A program made the position numbers and the translations under genes. From positions 60,376,914 to 60,440,913 of the forward strand of contig JALMGJ010000002.1 in the NCBI GenBank assembly GCA_023362775.1: DNA of 64,000 nt, in the 5' to 3' direction. The stretch comes from Charina bottae. Lineage: Eukaryota; Chordata; Lepidosauria; Squamata; Charinaidae. The notes beneath the pieces are model-generated. The model saw nothing but the letters and a program-made list of their open reading frames with translations, made no database searches and was not told where the DNA came from. This document shows, one piece after another, positions 21,669 to 33,560 of this stretch; within the stretch, counting starts at the first letter, position 1; every line of letters starts with the position of its first letter.

Positions 21669-22639
21669 ATGACACCTTCATCATAATAAAAAAGGAACAA
21701 CTGGAGGAAATACATGAAACCATCAACAACATCTTCAATGGAATAAAATTCACAAGGGAAGAAGAAAACAACAACACACTACCCTTCTTGGACATCCTCA
21801 TCAGTAGAGGAAATGAGGGCATTCTAGAAACACAAGTCTACCGGAAATCTACCCACACTAACCAAGTGCTCCATTACCAAAGAAACAACCCAACCTCCCA
21901 CAAGAGAAGCTGTGTAAGAACATTATTCAGGCGAGCACTAACACACTGCAGCAACCCAGAACACCAGAAAAAGGAAACAGACCACTTATATAGCATCTTC
22001 CAGCAAAATGGATACCCACTCAACTTTATCAAAAAGTGCCTGACCACCCAACCCACTACAACACAAACAACAGAAGCTATGAAAAGGATAACACTGCCAT
22101 ACATCAGAAACATCTCAGAAACTACCAATAGTCTGTTACAACCACATGGCATCACCATAGCACATAAACCAACCAAAACCCTTCAGAACATCTTAAGTAA
22201 CCCAAAAAACCCAGTAGCCCAAGAAGGAAAAACAGGAATTATCTACAACATACAGTGTAAGGACTGTAGCAGCCACTATGTAGGACAGACGGGCAGAAGA
22301 CTAGAAGAGCGCATCCACAAACACCAGCTAGCAGTCAGAAGACACAATGAAAACTCCTTAATCTCACAATACATGGGCAGACTCAACCATACTTTCAACT
22401 GGGAAACTGTGAGCATCTTAAACCAAGCCCAATCCAAAAACGCTAGAGAATTCCTGGAAGCTTGGCACTCAGACAAAGCAGCCATCAACAGACACATTGA
22501 GGTAAACAACATTTACATACCATTTATAAGAGACAATAGAAAAGCCAGAAGACCAGAATACCTTCTTGCCAGCAATCAACACCCAGATATGCAAAGATTA
22601 ACACCAGGAGGAACAATCAAACAGCACAATATACCCTAA
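21662..22639 (+). pseudogene. PLE RT C-terminus and GIY-YIG endonuclease
   Basis: Open from the shifted CVDDTF site through FIIIKKEQLEEIHETINNIF, the thumb region, and a C-terminal GIY-YIG nuclease to TAA after HNIP. The nuclease shows GIIYNIQC (about 22235-22258), HYVGQTGRRLEERIHKH (about 22277-22325) and a downstream acidic helix with AREFLEAWHSDKAAINRH. The domain nicks DNA to prime reverse transcription, and its C-terminal position is that of canonical EN+ PLEs. About 280 codons from 21788 are free of stops, so most of the decay here is the single upstream shift. Confidence 0.9.
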
Positions 22640-22724
22640 TCAAGGAACTAGTAACTCAGTCAATCAACCAAGCAACAAACAACAGCCCAATCAAGGAACT
22701 CCTAAGGGGAAAACAACACCTCCA

Positions 22725-22862
22725 CCAACACAAGCAGGACAAGCCGTGGTATATAAACAGAGAGCAAGTCCCACTCCCTTTTCGCACTGAAGATGTTGCC
22801 TAGTCTGGCAATGAAACGTCTGCAAGAAAACAACAAGGCTCAGAGAGCACCAAGGACACCAC
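22725..22862 (+). repeat. PLE terminal repeat, downstream copy
   Basis: Downstream member of the pair, with CTGAAGA at 22787-22793 and GAAA at 22813-22816 around the ttgcc/ggcaa helix. It ends near 'gcaccaaggacaccaca', slightly shorter than the upstream copy. Confidence 0.75.
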
Positions 22863-23564
22863 ATATTTTATTAATATACAATGTATAGATCTCATCCTCC
22901 TACTACATACACACCATGGTTTATGGTTTAGCATTATATGTGAACCAGGACATTTTAACTTGATTCACAAACCATGGTTAAAATAATCTGAATCTAGCAA
23001 CTAAATTGGTTATACAAGCCTTAGAGAAAAGATTGTGCTTTTCTTCAAAGAAGCTCATTAATAAGGAGGGAGACTTTTTGAAAAACCTTCATGCATCTTG
23101 AGTTTACCATAGGCTAAAAAAAGGCTTGTGAGAGGAAAAAGGCAATAACAATGCCATGTTTATTCTAACTTTTTGCAGCAGCTTGCTAGAAATTGCCCTT
23201 CACCTACATTCCCCCCAAGAGCTATTTCTATTATGCAAAAAAAATTGTCTTGAAAAACCAGGAGAAAATGCTTATTATACAGAGTGCTTTGCAATCAAGG
23301 TTATTCTGATAACTTTGTCTATGAAAAATATAACATAATCACCAAACATGGGGGTCAACACTTACAGTCAAGGCTTGAATTCTGTCTGAAGGATAATTTC
23401 TCTACTGCTCTATGAGGGGAAAGGGATAAGAATTCTTAATAAATTCCAATCCCACCCTATATGTAAAAATGTACACAGATATAAATGTATATATGTCAGC
23501 ATATGACTTTCTTGCCCACACAAACACACCCCAATAAGTTTAAATGATATACAGTTGGTTTTGA
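22863..23564. other. mostly unassigned; possible MITE at 22905-22990
   Basis: At 22905-22990 inverted phrases around 'accatggtttatggttt' and 'ttcacaaaccatggtt' recall a similar stretch at 50888-51065. The rest shows nothing. Confidence 0.3.
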
Positions 23565-23910
23565 TTATGTTCCATCAAGTTGGAGATGACTCTTAGTGAC
23601 CGCATGGACTTTCTCCAGGATGATCTGTCACTAATCTTGTCCTTCAGGTCTTCCAAGGTTTCACCTATCACCATGGTAATTGAGTTCACCACCTTGCTGC
23701 TGGCTGCCTTTTTTCTTTTTCTTTCTACCTTTCCCAGCATTATAAACTGTGTCCACAATATGATAATTTGAGCCTGGTCATTAGCATCTTGAGTGAGAAC
23801 TCTGGATCGATTTGTTCTACAATCCATTTGTTTGCCTTCCTGGCTATCTGTGATGTTCTTCAGAGTCTTCTCCAACACCAAAGGGTTCAATATTTTGCTG
23901 CCTGAAATAG
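23565..23910 (-). mobile_element. old RTE-like LINE C-terminal fragment
   Basis: Minus-strand translation in broken frames gives an LWCWRRL-like motif, then a LKLSYCGHSL-like motif and LGKVERKRKKAA, parallel to the Bov-B end (FELWCWRKI, KLKYFGHIM, LGKVEGKRKRG). The sequence is far from both Bov-B lineages in the window, so it is an older RTE relative. Confidence 0.6.
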
Positions 23911-24236
23911 GTGAATGCTTGCTTTAACTGGGCAGCTGGGGTAACTTTCACAACTTGGGTGACCCTGCTGGAAGTACATACTCTTGGTGTACACTCCCAG
24001 CATTCTTTGCTCAACCCTCTCAGGAACCCCCACCTGCCACAATGACACACCTTTTCATTAAAGTTAGGTTTCCTCTTCAGGAAGGTTCAGGGAAGGTACA
24101 TTTAATGAAAATTAGTGTGAAACTTTTCATTTCAAGAAAACTATTTTTGGCAACAAATTTTGCCAGTGCAGAAAATTATACAATGCACGATTGAAGAAAT
24201 CTACAATTGTTTAACGTGCACAAAACCTGGAATCAA

Positions 24237-24285
24237 TGCATGCATGCATGCATGCATGCATTCATTCATTCATTCATTCATTCAA
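24237..24285 (+). repeat. (GCAT)n then (ATTC)n microsatellite
   Basis: Six or so gcat units change directly into six attc units. Confidence 0.95.
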
Positions 24286-24885
24286 TATGTACACTGCCTG
24301 ACTCCCAGTGACTCTGGGCTGTTCACAAAGTAAAAGAACATAAAAATAACACAACAACAATACAGACAAAGAAATAAAAATGGCAAAATTCAGGCAACAA
24401 TGACAGACATGCCCACATTACTCAGAAAGGGCTCTAACCACCCTTACAAAAGCCTGGGTGAAGAACTTTTTTGTTTTCAGGGCCCTCTGAAAGTTATCAA
24501 TTTATAAGAGAAAGATAAGTGAAAAATAGATCAAAAGCAGAATTAACTTATCAACACTGACAATCTCAGGAAAAAAGACATGCCGTCATAAAAAAAAGTA
24601 TTAGCTGGAATTAACACATGGACAGAATTCTGTGATCCTACAGAATGAGAAAACATTTGTGAAGAAAATGTGGACTAATCAGTTATTGTTGCTATCCTTT
24701 TTCATTATGTATTTATGCATTATTTAGGCAGCCCTGGGGGTGGTTGGTGGCTTAAAGACACTCTCTCCGCCTTTTAGTTTCCCTCTTTTATCTTCTTGTA
24801 TTTTTGTACTTTTTCTATTTTTATAATGGTTTTATAACTTTTATTTGTAAGCCACCCAGACCCTAATAATAAAATATTTCAGTTA
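24286..24885. mobile_element. old LINE 3' ends
   Basis: At 24286-24500 the minus strand reads like a decayed LINE 3' end (antisense of 'aaacctgggtgaag'-type sequence, then an A-rich tail). At about 24715-24885 the plus strand has 'taagccacccagaccctaat', a diverged version of the L3 3' block. Both are old and weakly supported. Confidence 0.4.
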
Positions 24886-26381
24886 TATTTAAATATAATC
24901 AGAATTATGGCAACAGAACAATATTATTTATTAATTTATTAAAGTTAACTTATTAAAATTAACTTACAGAGAATGGTGGATTGGTTTAAATTAATACTGA
25001 ACTATAGATGATAATTTTGAGTGAAGCCATAAATATCTGGTACAAACTATGATGATGGAAAAATGACAAAATGTGTTTGCCATTGCCACCTTCTGATTTT
25101 TTTTAATTTCCCACACTAGGAAATTAAAAAAAAAAACAGCAGAAGGCAGTAATAGCAAAGTACTTCCGTACTGTTGCCAAGAAATCTAAGGTCTAACCCT
25201 AATTCATGGTCAGCAAGATATTTTGCTTTAACTTAAAAATACTGCAAAAAAAAAAAAATGTGTTCTTTCCAAGAAACGCACAAGGGTACCAAAAGGAGTC
25301 CCTCCCTCCTGTAAGACAGGTAAGTCCACGATCTAAAGTTATCTAACTGTATCATTGAAAGCAAGGAAATCCTTCACAGGCAATAGAGGAGAAAAGGAAC
25401 ATTCTAAGGACAATGGAAGAGGAATTCATTGGCGATTCAAAGCCTTTTTTAGACCTTTAAGTGTCCTCAAATAAAGAATAACTGCAGACATATTGATTTT
25501 CTTTCTACTGTTGAAATGAATTGCCCAACACCGTCAATGGGTGTGTGTGTGTGAATATTTTTTGTGGCTCCCAATGTGAATGGATGGAATGCACCCTTAT
25601 TTTTTCTGCTTTCAAAAAAATAATCAAGAAAGGTGAAGCATAAATCATATAAACAAATGAAGGATAGATGGACAGAAATACAGACAGATAGCAGACAACC
25701 CCCAACCACATTCAGTGCCCATTCCCATATTGCTCTTGGCAAACTGTAGGAAAAAAATCTTACTCCACCACTAATTTTCCATCTCCCATTCCCCCCTAAA
25801 ACACATTTTGCCCCTGAGCGACATGCTCTTCAAAAAGTTCTCTTACATGTAAGTTCATTAAAATGTAAAGACCATGCTAAAATAAGAACTGTATGATTGT
25901 GTTCAGAAAGCAAATGGAAATTTACTTTTTTGCATTGTACTTTGGATGTAACAGTGAAATATTCCAGTTAAAGCTTTCACTGTTTATTGGCATGAGCAGC
26001 AATGATCACATTGGCTACCAGCAAATATGGAACACATTGTTAGGCAGTATTATTGGCAATAATAGATATAAAGATCAGTGTGCAAATCTGTGCAATCCAA
26101 ACATGATATTCTGCCATGAAAATCATTTTTAAATGATATTCCACAGATTAGCAAATGATAAATATACACACTGGTTGAAGTGTCAAGTTTGAACCTACAA
26201 TATATGCTAAGGTTCAACTGTTTGGAAATGCTCCACCATTTTTGCAGGCACCAACTTTCTCCAGGGAGTGGAAAAACCTCTTGGGGCAAGGCTCACCATT
26301 AGCAGCAGCAATAAAAAGCTGTTTTTGTTGGGTATTTTGCCTGGAGTTTTGTGTCATTATTTTGCAATTTCTACAGTGCAT
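24886..26381. other. unassigned, with a hairpin at 25078-25165
   Basis: An imperfect palindrome pairs 'gccattgccaccttctg' with 'cagaaggcagtaatagc' and, inside it, 'tttaatttcc' with 'ggaaattaaa'. It may be a small MITE. No gene is supported in the remainder. Confidence 0.4.
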
Positions 26382-26895
26382 AAACATAGTGCCATTCAAA
26401 GACAGACAGTGGGGTGCTCTCTGAGCTTGGTTGTTCATTACTCAACTAAGTAAGTAACATCATCAGTGCAAGTGAGTGTGGGGTTTGCTCCCTGTTTATG
26501 TACAGTAGCTTGCCTTGCCTCAGCTGTATCAGAGATAAACCATATTTACACACCATTCAAAAGAGACAATAAAAAAGCTAAGAAGGAAACAAAGGCCAGA
26601 ACACATCCTCTTTAGCAGTCAACACCCAGATAAGCAGGGATTAACACCAGACAAACAATCATGCAGAAAACAATACCCTAATCAAGGAACTACCAAGGGG
26701 AAAACCACACCCCCACCAACACGGGCAGGGCAAGCTACTGTATAAAAACAGGGAGCAAACCCCACAAACACTCACACTGATGATGTTACCTAGTTGGGTA
26801 ATGAAACATCTGCAAGTAAACAGCCAAATTCAGAGAGCACCAAGGACTCCACATTTCAACCATGAGCTACCTATATTCTCTTCTATGAGAAAGCT
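26382..26895 (+). mobile_element. PLE family B fragment with inverted upstream end
   Basis: At 26382-26515 the terminal unit lies on the minus strand ('gtaacatcatcagtgcaagt'). From about 26530 the plus strand shows the PLE ORF end and 3' region ('accagacaaacaatcatgca', 'aatcaaggaactaccaaggg') and the terminal repeat with CTGATGA 26777-26783. An inverted terminal piece upstream of a 5'-truncated body is a known PLE insertion form. Confidence 0.75.
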
Positions 26896-27841
26896 TGATG
26901 TGGTCATGAATAAATGGAGAAAGTTCTATAAAATGGCCTTAGTGGGGAGGTGGCAAATACCAATTGGAGAAAAATACATCACAACTTACTGACATTTTGT
27001 TGTTGTTGTTGACAGAGGGTATAATAAAATTGGTATGAACACATACCATATACCTCTGAAGCAAAAAATTTACAGCAAGCTGTTTTGGTCAATTGAAGCA
27101 AATACAAGAGGATTTAACTTATTGGTTTAAAAACAAAAACTACAGAAAATTATCCTCATTTCCTTCTTATGAGTTAGTATTATATGAACTTTAGTGCAAA
27201 TATCACTTTGGCATGCCATTGTTATTTGTCGAATTACACTGATAAAAAGCTTTCCCTTAGGAGTCCTTTAGGTCCTGAGTAAGTCATCTTGTTGAATTTA
27301 TTGAGAACCTCCAGGCCACCAGTTACAAAATTGCCTCTTGTAACTCTTCTTGCTTAATGGTCATGTAGTGATGTGTATTTCTTCACTTTACAGAAGCATT
27401 CAAAACTTAATTATGTTGTTATACATCATGGTTAATCCACCGTAGAGTAAAGCATTACTTAAAGATCAATTTTGAATTCTTTAGGCAAGTATTGAGAAGG
27501 GTCATTCTGACTTAGCCAGTTGCATATGAACACTATTTTCAAATTCTTGATAGCCATCTCTTAGAACAGATTGTTTTATAGAAAATAATTGCTTTTCTCA
27601 TCTTACAAAATGTAGTTAGCACTTGTACTACTAACAGATCAACACAAGGCATTTGTGATATTAACAAACCAATATTGCCAGAAAAACTCAAAGAAATCCA
27701 AAACTGTTTTTTAAATCCCCATCAGATTTATTCCTATCCTTGAAAACCCTCCTACCTTTAACAGGCTTCTTGCCTACCCTTTTTACTGAAGATCTTCAAG
27801 ACTTCATAAAGTGATTCCATGTATATCTTGATAATCTGAAC
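26896..27841. other. no recognised feature
   Basis: A/T-rich, apart from short gtt repeats near 27000. No gene or repeat family recognised. Confidence 0.5.
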
Positions 27842-27854
27842 TACATAAGAGGTA

Positions 27855-28189
27855 AAAAGGTAAAGGTTCCCCCTGCACATTTGTGCAGTCGTGTCTGACT
27901 CTAGGGGCCGGTGCTCATCTCTGTTTGTTAGCCGAAGAGCCAGCATTGTCCGAAGACACTTCCACGGTCATGTGGCCGGCATGACGCACGCAGAATGCTG
28001 TTACCTACCCACCGAAGTGGTACCTATTCATCTACTTGCATTTGCATGCTTTCAAATTGCTAGGTTGGCAAGAGCTGGGGCTAGTGCGGGAGCTCACTCG
28101 GTCACGCGGGGCTAGGGATTCGAACCTCCGAACTTGCAATCTTCCGATCGACAAGCCTGGCGTCTTACCCGCTGAGTCACCACGCCCCA
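27855..28189 (-). mobile_element. Sauria SINE with target duplication
   Basis: On the minus strand: 'ggggcgtggtgactcagcgg', tRNA-like promoter, then the long body and a tail 'ggggaacctttaccttt', the ACCTTT-type end of Sauria SINEs. Exact 13-bp duplication tacataagaggta at 27842-27854 and 28190-28202. The 3' part ('gagtcagacacgact') resembles the Bov-B end, and Bov-B is its presumed driver. Confidence 0.92.
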
Positions 28190-28202
28190 TACATAAGAGG
28201 TA

Positions 28203-28861
28203 TTCTTGTTTAATTTGTATCTGTTTTATGGTACTTACAACTCTTGATATTTTACCCTATTCTAAGAACCACAATGAGCAACTATTCTTTCAGTTCTTTT
28301 TGCATTGTTTTAAAATACTTGCAAACAAATATAAATAATAATTGCTAGTGTTGGGGACAACTAATATTCTCCTGAAATATGTGATGCTGAAGGGCATATT
28401 AGGCAGAGCAGGCAAACTAAAGTTGTCTGATGTCCCTGGAGAAAAGGAGATAGATTGTTGTCTTTTCTGTGGTGTGAAAGAAGTCAATATATGTGTACAT
28501 TAAAAGACCCATTTATGTTAGGAGATGCTAGTATCAGGAGAAAGGATGGGCTTGGAAGAGTCTTAGAAGAGCAGGCTGTAGAGGCTCCAGGTCAGCCCAT
28601 AGTAAGGTCACCCCATGTTGTTATCATATCCTATATTCCTGCAGTAAAGGCTGGGTTACAATTTACACTATGTATCATTTCCAGAGGGTACCTAACCTGT
28701 AACCTTGTGGATCTTGAGGCTCTTTTGCGTTCCTTTGATGAGGAGCCCAGTGACCACTGTAGCTAGACGTGCCAATACAAGATATTAGTTGCATCGATAT
28801 CCAAATGCTTTGGTTCCTTATTTAAGTGGGCATTTTTCCCACAACACTAGGATCAACTTTT
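28203..28861. other. no recognised feature
   Basis: Unassigned DNA. Open frames up to about 100 codons have no motif. Confidence 0.5.
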
Positions 28862-29084
28862 TTTTTTACTTTTGAGTTAGACCTGACTCCTGGCAGCTAC
28901 ATGAACAAGTCCAGGCAGTTACCTAGCCAGCATTTTCGGAAGTAGGTTGCCATTGGCGTTTTTCTAGAGCTGAAAGAAAGTTGGCTGAAGGTCACCAAAC
29001 AGGCTTTTGTGCCTAAGCCACAGAACTAGAATTCAGGTTTCTCCACTATTAGTCCAACACCTTAATTACTAGACTAAACTAGCT
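28862..29084 (-). mobile_element. tRNA-derived SINE, tail type 2, old
   Basis: Minus strand: 'agagctagtttagtctagta', altered boxes, and the tail region around 'gtccaggcagttacctagcc' on the plus strand. More diverged than the copies at 7661 and 61153. Confidence 0.75.
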
Positions 29085-29230
29085 CTAGGATCAAAATTAC
29101 CAATATCTTAATTTAAAGTTTCAATTCAATCAGTCTATGCACACTTCTAGGAGCAGTAAGCGAATTGGCTTGCTTATTCTTATTTTGGATGTGCTCAAGC
29201 CTTGCCTAATTCTTTCACAGCTATATTTCC

Positions 29231-29963
29231 ATGAAGCTGAATTTTCATTTTGAATGAGCTTAGCTGGCCAAAGTATTTGAGCTTCAGCTTCAGTATCTAT
29301 TCTTCCAATGAGCAGTCAGGATTGATTTCCTTTAGGATTGAATGATTTGACCTCCTTGCAGTCCAAGGGACTCTTCTCCAGCACCACAGTTCGAAAGCAT
29401 CAATTCTTCGGCGCTCAGCCTTCCTTATGGTCCAACTCTCACAGCCATACATTACTACTGGAAAAACCATAGCTTTAACTATATGGACCTTTGTTGGCAA
29501 GGTGATGTCTCTGCTTTTTAATATGCTGTCTAGGTTTGCCATAGCTTTCCTCTCAAGGAGCAAGCGTCTTTTAATTTCATGGCTGCAGTCTCCGTCTGCA
29601 GTGATCTTGGAGCCCAAGAAAATAAAATCTGTCACTGCTTCCATTTCTTCCCCTTCTATTTGCCAGGAAGTGATGGGACCAGACGCCATGATCTGAGTTT
29701 TTTTAATGTTGAGTTTCAAGCCAGCTTTTGCACTCTCCTCTTTCACCCTCATCAAGAGGCTCTTTAGTTCCTCTTCACTTTCTGCCATTAGGGTGGTATC
29801 GTCTGCATATCTGAGGTTGTTGATATTTCTCCCGGCAATCTTAACTCCGGCTTGTGATTCATCCAGCCCGGCATTTCTCATGATGTACTCTGCATATAAG
29901 TTAAATAAGCAGGGTGATAATATACAGCCTTGTCGTACTACGACTGAACAACAATAACAACAA
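29231..29963 (+). mobile_element. Bov-B copy with 5' inversion (twin-priming form)
   Basis: Most of the copy (about 29268-29939) is Bov-B RT to C-terminal sequence on the minus strand. It is followed at 29940 by 'cgactgaacaacaataacaa', which is the Bov-B 3' end in plus orientation. That is the arrangement made by twin priming. The flanks share atatttcc (29223-29230 and 29964-29971), a possible 8-bp duplication. 29231-29267 is not clearly Bov-B. Confidence 0.75.
29297..29881 (-). pseudogene. Bov-B RT/C-terminal fragment, second lineage
   Basis: About 194 open codons: MRNAGLDESQAGVKIAGRNI, then NNLRYADDTTLMAESEEELK with the catalytic YADDT, SWQIEGEEMEAVTDFIFLGS, and GCESWTIRKAERRRIDAFEL to NPDCSLEE. 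EEMEAVTDFIFLGSKITADG and ILKEINPDCSLEE are closer to the ruminant-type Bov-B that I recall than to the copies at 11899 and 42078. It reads MRNAG where those two carry a TGA after EHIM. A short in-frame gap before RVPWTARR removes a few residues. Confidence 0.85.
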
Positions 29964-29971
29964 ATATTTCC

Positions 29972-30244
29972 CTTTGTCTGTAGTCACTCTTTGAATTCAA
30001 TCCTTTTTTTCTAAAACCAACATCCATTTTTAGTTTCCTTTGTTCTTGTTTGTTTTCTAAGAAAGTATGTATTATTTTAAATGGGCATATCTGATGCCAG
30101 TTTTCATTTTGGGAGTTGTAATTTATAACATACCTCAGACAGGCCTAGCCTCTGACTGCAGACTGACTACCAGGTGCTGGGCTTAAATTGCCCTTCTCTT
30201 GTTGTCATTGTTGTTAGCAGAAAGGAAACAAGATTTTTCCCTTC
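29972..30244. other. no recognised feature
   Basis: Short unassigned stretch between Bov-B and the next LINE. Confidence 0.4.
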
Positions 30245-30795
30245 CCATTTATTTATTTATTTATTTATTTATCTATCAAACTTCTATCACCACCCATCTC
30301 CCTCCATTGGAGGGACAACAAAATAATAGAAACAAAAAGCATAAAATATACATAGAATATAAAAATACAAATTATAAAACAAGATTAAAATCCAAGAGCC
30401 AAGAATGGTAAAACGATCTAACTTAATCCAATGTAGGAGAGGAGCTCTCTAAGGTATTAGCCATCCCCAAGAGTGGCTATTCCTTCCTTGGTCCCAAGCA
30501 AGGCGGCAGAGCCAGGTTTTCAGGTTCTTCGAGAAGGTCAGGAGCGAAGGGGCTAATCTCACCTCCGGGGGCAAGTTGTTCCACAGGGCAGGAGCTACTG
30601 CAGAGAAGGCATGCCTCCTGGACCCCGCCAGGTGGAACTCTCTTATAGATGGGGTCTCTAGCATCCCCTCTCTGCATGATCGGGTGGGACGGGTAGATAT
30701 ATTGGGGGCGAGGCGGTCCCTCAGGTAACCTGGTCCCATGCCATGTAGGGCTTTAAAGGTGATAACCAACACCTTGAATTGGACCCAGAAGCAAA
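30245..30795 (-). mobile_element. L3/CR1-group LINE, 5'-truncated
   Basis: On the minus strand it runs from 'gcttctgggtccaattcaag' to the 3' UTR and an (AAAT)n tail seen on the plus strand as atttatttattt at 30248-30275. It differs little from the copies at 54650 and 56192. Confidence 0.88.
30449..30772 (-). pseudogene. LINE C-terminal region fragment
   Basis: About 107 open codons of the RT protein's C-terminal region: LVITFKALHGMGPGYLRDRL, EFHLAGSRRHAFSAVAPALW, NNLPPEVRLAPSLLTF and the end GWLIP. No catalytic motif is present. It shows that the C-terminal frame of this family is still readable in this copy. Confidence 0.8.
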
Positions 30796-32399
30796 CATTT
30801 TAGCCTTGCTCTTACCCCCCCGCCCCCTGGTTCCAGGGAGTAGAAATAAAGAAGATGGCAGCAGTGAGTCCCAGTGAAAATAATACACAAATTTATGTAA
30901 TAAATAAACCCTGCTCCATTCCCCCCAGGCAGGTAAACTGCTTGGGAGGTAATTGGTCTGGCGGAGTACCTTACCATAATATAACTACGTATATAGTAAC
31001 AGTGCTAACGATATGATGATACACAGAAAAAAATGAACTAACTTGAAGAAGGATGAAAGCTTTATCTGTGATCCAGGATAGCTTTCACACATGAAATAAA
31101 TTCAGGCTATTTCTATTGCTTGGACTCTGAGAGTCAAGAGGAACAGCACAGTGCTAGATAGGCCCTAGACTGGGAAGTCTTGCTCTATTCTGGCTTTATT
31201 GATTATACATATCATTTCCTGCAAACTTTCTTATTTTCTGCATACTTTTATTCTAAAAAAAAAGTTTTAGAATATGAGAAATAAGATTACCAGGAAGGAT
31301 AATTCTGCACTGAATGCTGAGTACTGAGTAGTCTGATCTTGCTACGCTTGCACAGATATGCAGTATATGCATCATTCTGTGCTTACAGACCAGCTACAGG
31401 GGGTGCAGAATGTGTATATTCCATAATTGTGTAAGTGTAACAAGGTACAGTGTAGCAAAGGAGCTGAGATATTACAGAACTGTTTCCCAGTGGGTGCCTC
31501 CAGCAATGAAAACATTAAGTGTGCTGTAATCCAATTTCCTGTTCTCATTAGTTGTATCACCTTATTCTCATTCCTGCTTAAAATTTCATCCTTAAGCTGT
31601 GATTCAATCTTTCACCACCATCACTACCAAATTAACTGAAGTTTAAGTTCAGGAACAACAGAAAATGTGGTGGTTGAGCACTTAGAATTATACTAGATTT
31701 TAGTTCTAGAATTTGAATAAATAAGTGACTACTGTGTGATTTATGTAGCATAGCATGCTACCTCCTCTCTTGGGTGATGGCAATGACACTTCAATTGATA
31801 GCTAGTCGGAGGGAAAGTAAGCCTTTAGAAAGGTGTTAAACTTCCTCCTATGAAAGTTACATATCTTAAGGTACCCTTCTTACATTAGGGAAGCTCTGAT
31901 GGTTCTCCTCACATATTCAAGACACATGTGAGAGGGGCCTAGGTTACTGCTGTGGTAGCTGGAGTTCTTGGCTATCTGACCCTTCATTTGATGAGCAGCA
32001 GAAGAGCCCCTATATTTTTCCTGATGTACCGATGTAGAGTTCTTCCACATAAAAAGAGATTGTGGGGCCAATCAGTAATCCTCTTCTGTATAGAGAAACT
32101 CTAGGCATACATGCTTAGAATTCTTTTTTATGTTCTTAAAACATGAAACTAGCCAGTTGGCATGCATACTGACAGGCCATGCTTTGAGTATTTGAAGAGG
32201 TTTGCACTCATCAGTCATCTTGGTGATGAGAAATCTCCTTCAAGTTGATATGTTGTTTTAGGGTGTGAGCCTTTCTGTGGACTGAATTGATTCCACTGAG
32301 ACATACGAAAATAAATTTGCAACTGCAAAGAAACCCATGTCCAGGTTTCAAGCCTGGACATGGTACTGAAACCATATTGATCACTCTTATGGATAACCT
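30796..32399. other. no recognised feature
   Basis: About 1.6 kb without a recognised gene or repeat. It is A/T-rich, with a few scattered short open frames. Confidence 0.5.
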
Positions 32400-33090
32400 G
32401 TTGTGGGATGGGGTAGTACAATTCTCCCAGTCCTGTCAGATATCTTAGCAGCTTCTGACACCATCACTCATGCTATCCTACTGCACCACCTCCAAGGGTT
32501 AGGAGTGGAAGGCACTCTTTTACAATAGTTCTCCTCTTTCCTGAAGGTAGAGTTGAGGATTGGGAGGCTGTGCCCTACACCCTTTGTAGTGTGGTGCCAC
32601 AGGACTCTTGTCCCATACTGTTTAACATTTATACAAAGCTGCTAGGTGAGGCTGTCTGTTGGCATGGGGTCAGGTAATGTCAGTACACCTCTTGACCCCA
32701 GACTTTAGGGACATACCATCTTTGGTTCTGGACAAGGTTGTACTTCCCTGTGCAAAAGTGTCCTTTAACTTGGGAGTTTTTTTTGGATTCACAATTTCTG
32801 GTGGCAGCTATGGCAAAGAGGGCTTTTGCACAACTACATTTGGTGCCTCAGTTACAACTGCTCCTGGACCAGAAGGCTCTACTCACCAACAATCATGCCT
32901 TAGTCACCACTTGTTTGGAGTATTGAAGCTTACACTACATGGGAATGCTCCTGAATCCCATCCAGAAGCCTCAGCTACTGTATAGAATGCAGCTGCTCAA
33001 GTAGTGGTGGGAGTTCCAAAATGCCAAAATTTAAGAAAGCTGCAGGAGGGAATCTGGGATACATTAGGACCTCCACCTCAGACTGTGGTT
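32400..33090 (+). mobile_element. old L3/CR1-group LINE fragment
   Basis: Diverged RT-type sequence in the family order: 'gcttctgacaccatcactca' (motif A region), 'gtggtgccacaggactcttg' (PQGS region), 'ctgtttaacatttatacaaa', then 'ggcttttgcacaactaca'. Many indels and stops. An older layer of the same or a sister family. Confidence 0.7.
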
Positions 33091-33399
33091 GGATGTTTTT
33101 TCTCACTGGGCTTTATTTTCTTCTTTGGTCATTTTTGTGACTATTATTTTGCATTATTGCTTCATTTTATTATACTGTTGTTGTATTTCAACCCTTTTAC
33201 TGTAAGATGAAATTGTTAGCTTCTCAGAGACTTGCTGGATTGAAGACGTTATAAGGGAGGGAGGGAGGGAGGGAGGGAGGGAGGGAGGGAGGGAGGATAG
33301 TCAAGGTATGTTTGCTGAAGTTACAACTAAGTTTTCATTACAACCATAACTGAAGTGGAAAACAGTGACTGGTGTTAAATCACACCTTCCCCACAGAGA
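33091..33399. other. unassigned, with (GGGA)n at 33254-33296
   Basis: Ten or so GGGA units in otherwise unassigned DNA. Confidence 0.8.
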
Positions 33400-33560
33400 A
33401 TTATTTTATTTTATTTTATTTATAAAATGTATAAATGACTGCAATCTGGAAAGATTCTAAGCAGTGTACATATGAGGAACAGTAATAATATTCCAAATGC
33501 AGCACCAAACACTATAAATAAGCATTACACATTATACTCATTAGAATATTAAACAAAGAT
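33400..33560 (-). mobile_element. possible old LINE 3' end
   Basis: 'attttattttatttataaaa' followed by a 'ctgcaatctgga'/'gcagtgtaca' layout looks like the antisense of a LINE 3' end. Weak. Confidence 0.25.
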
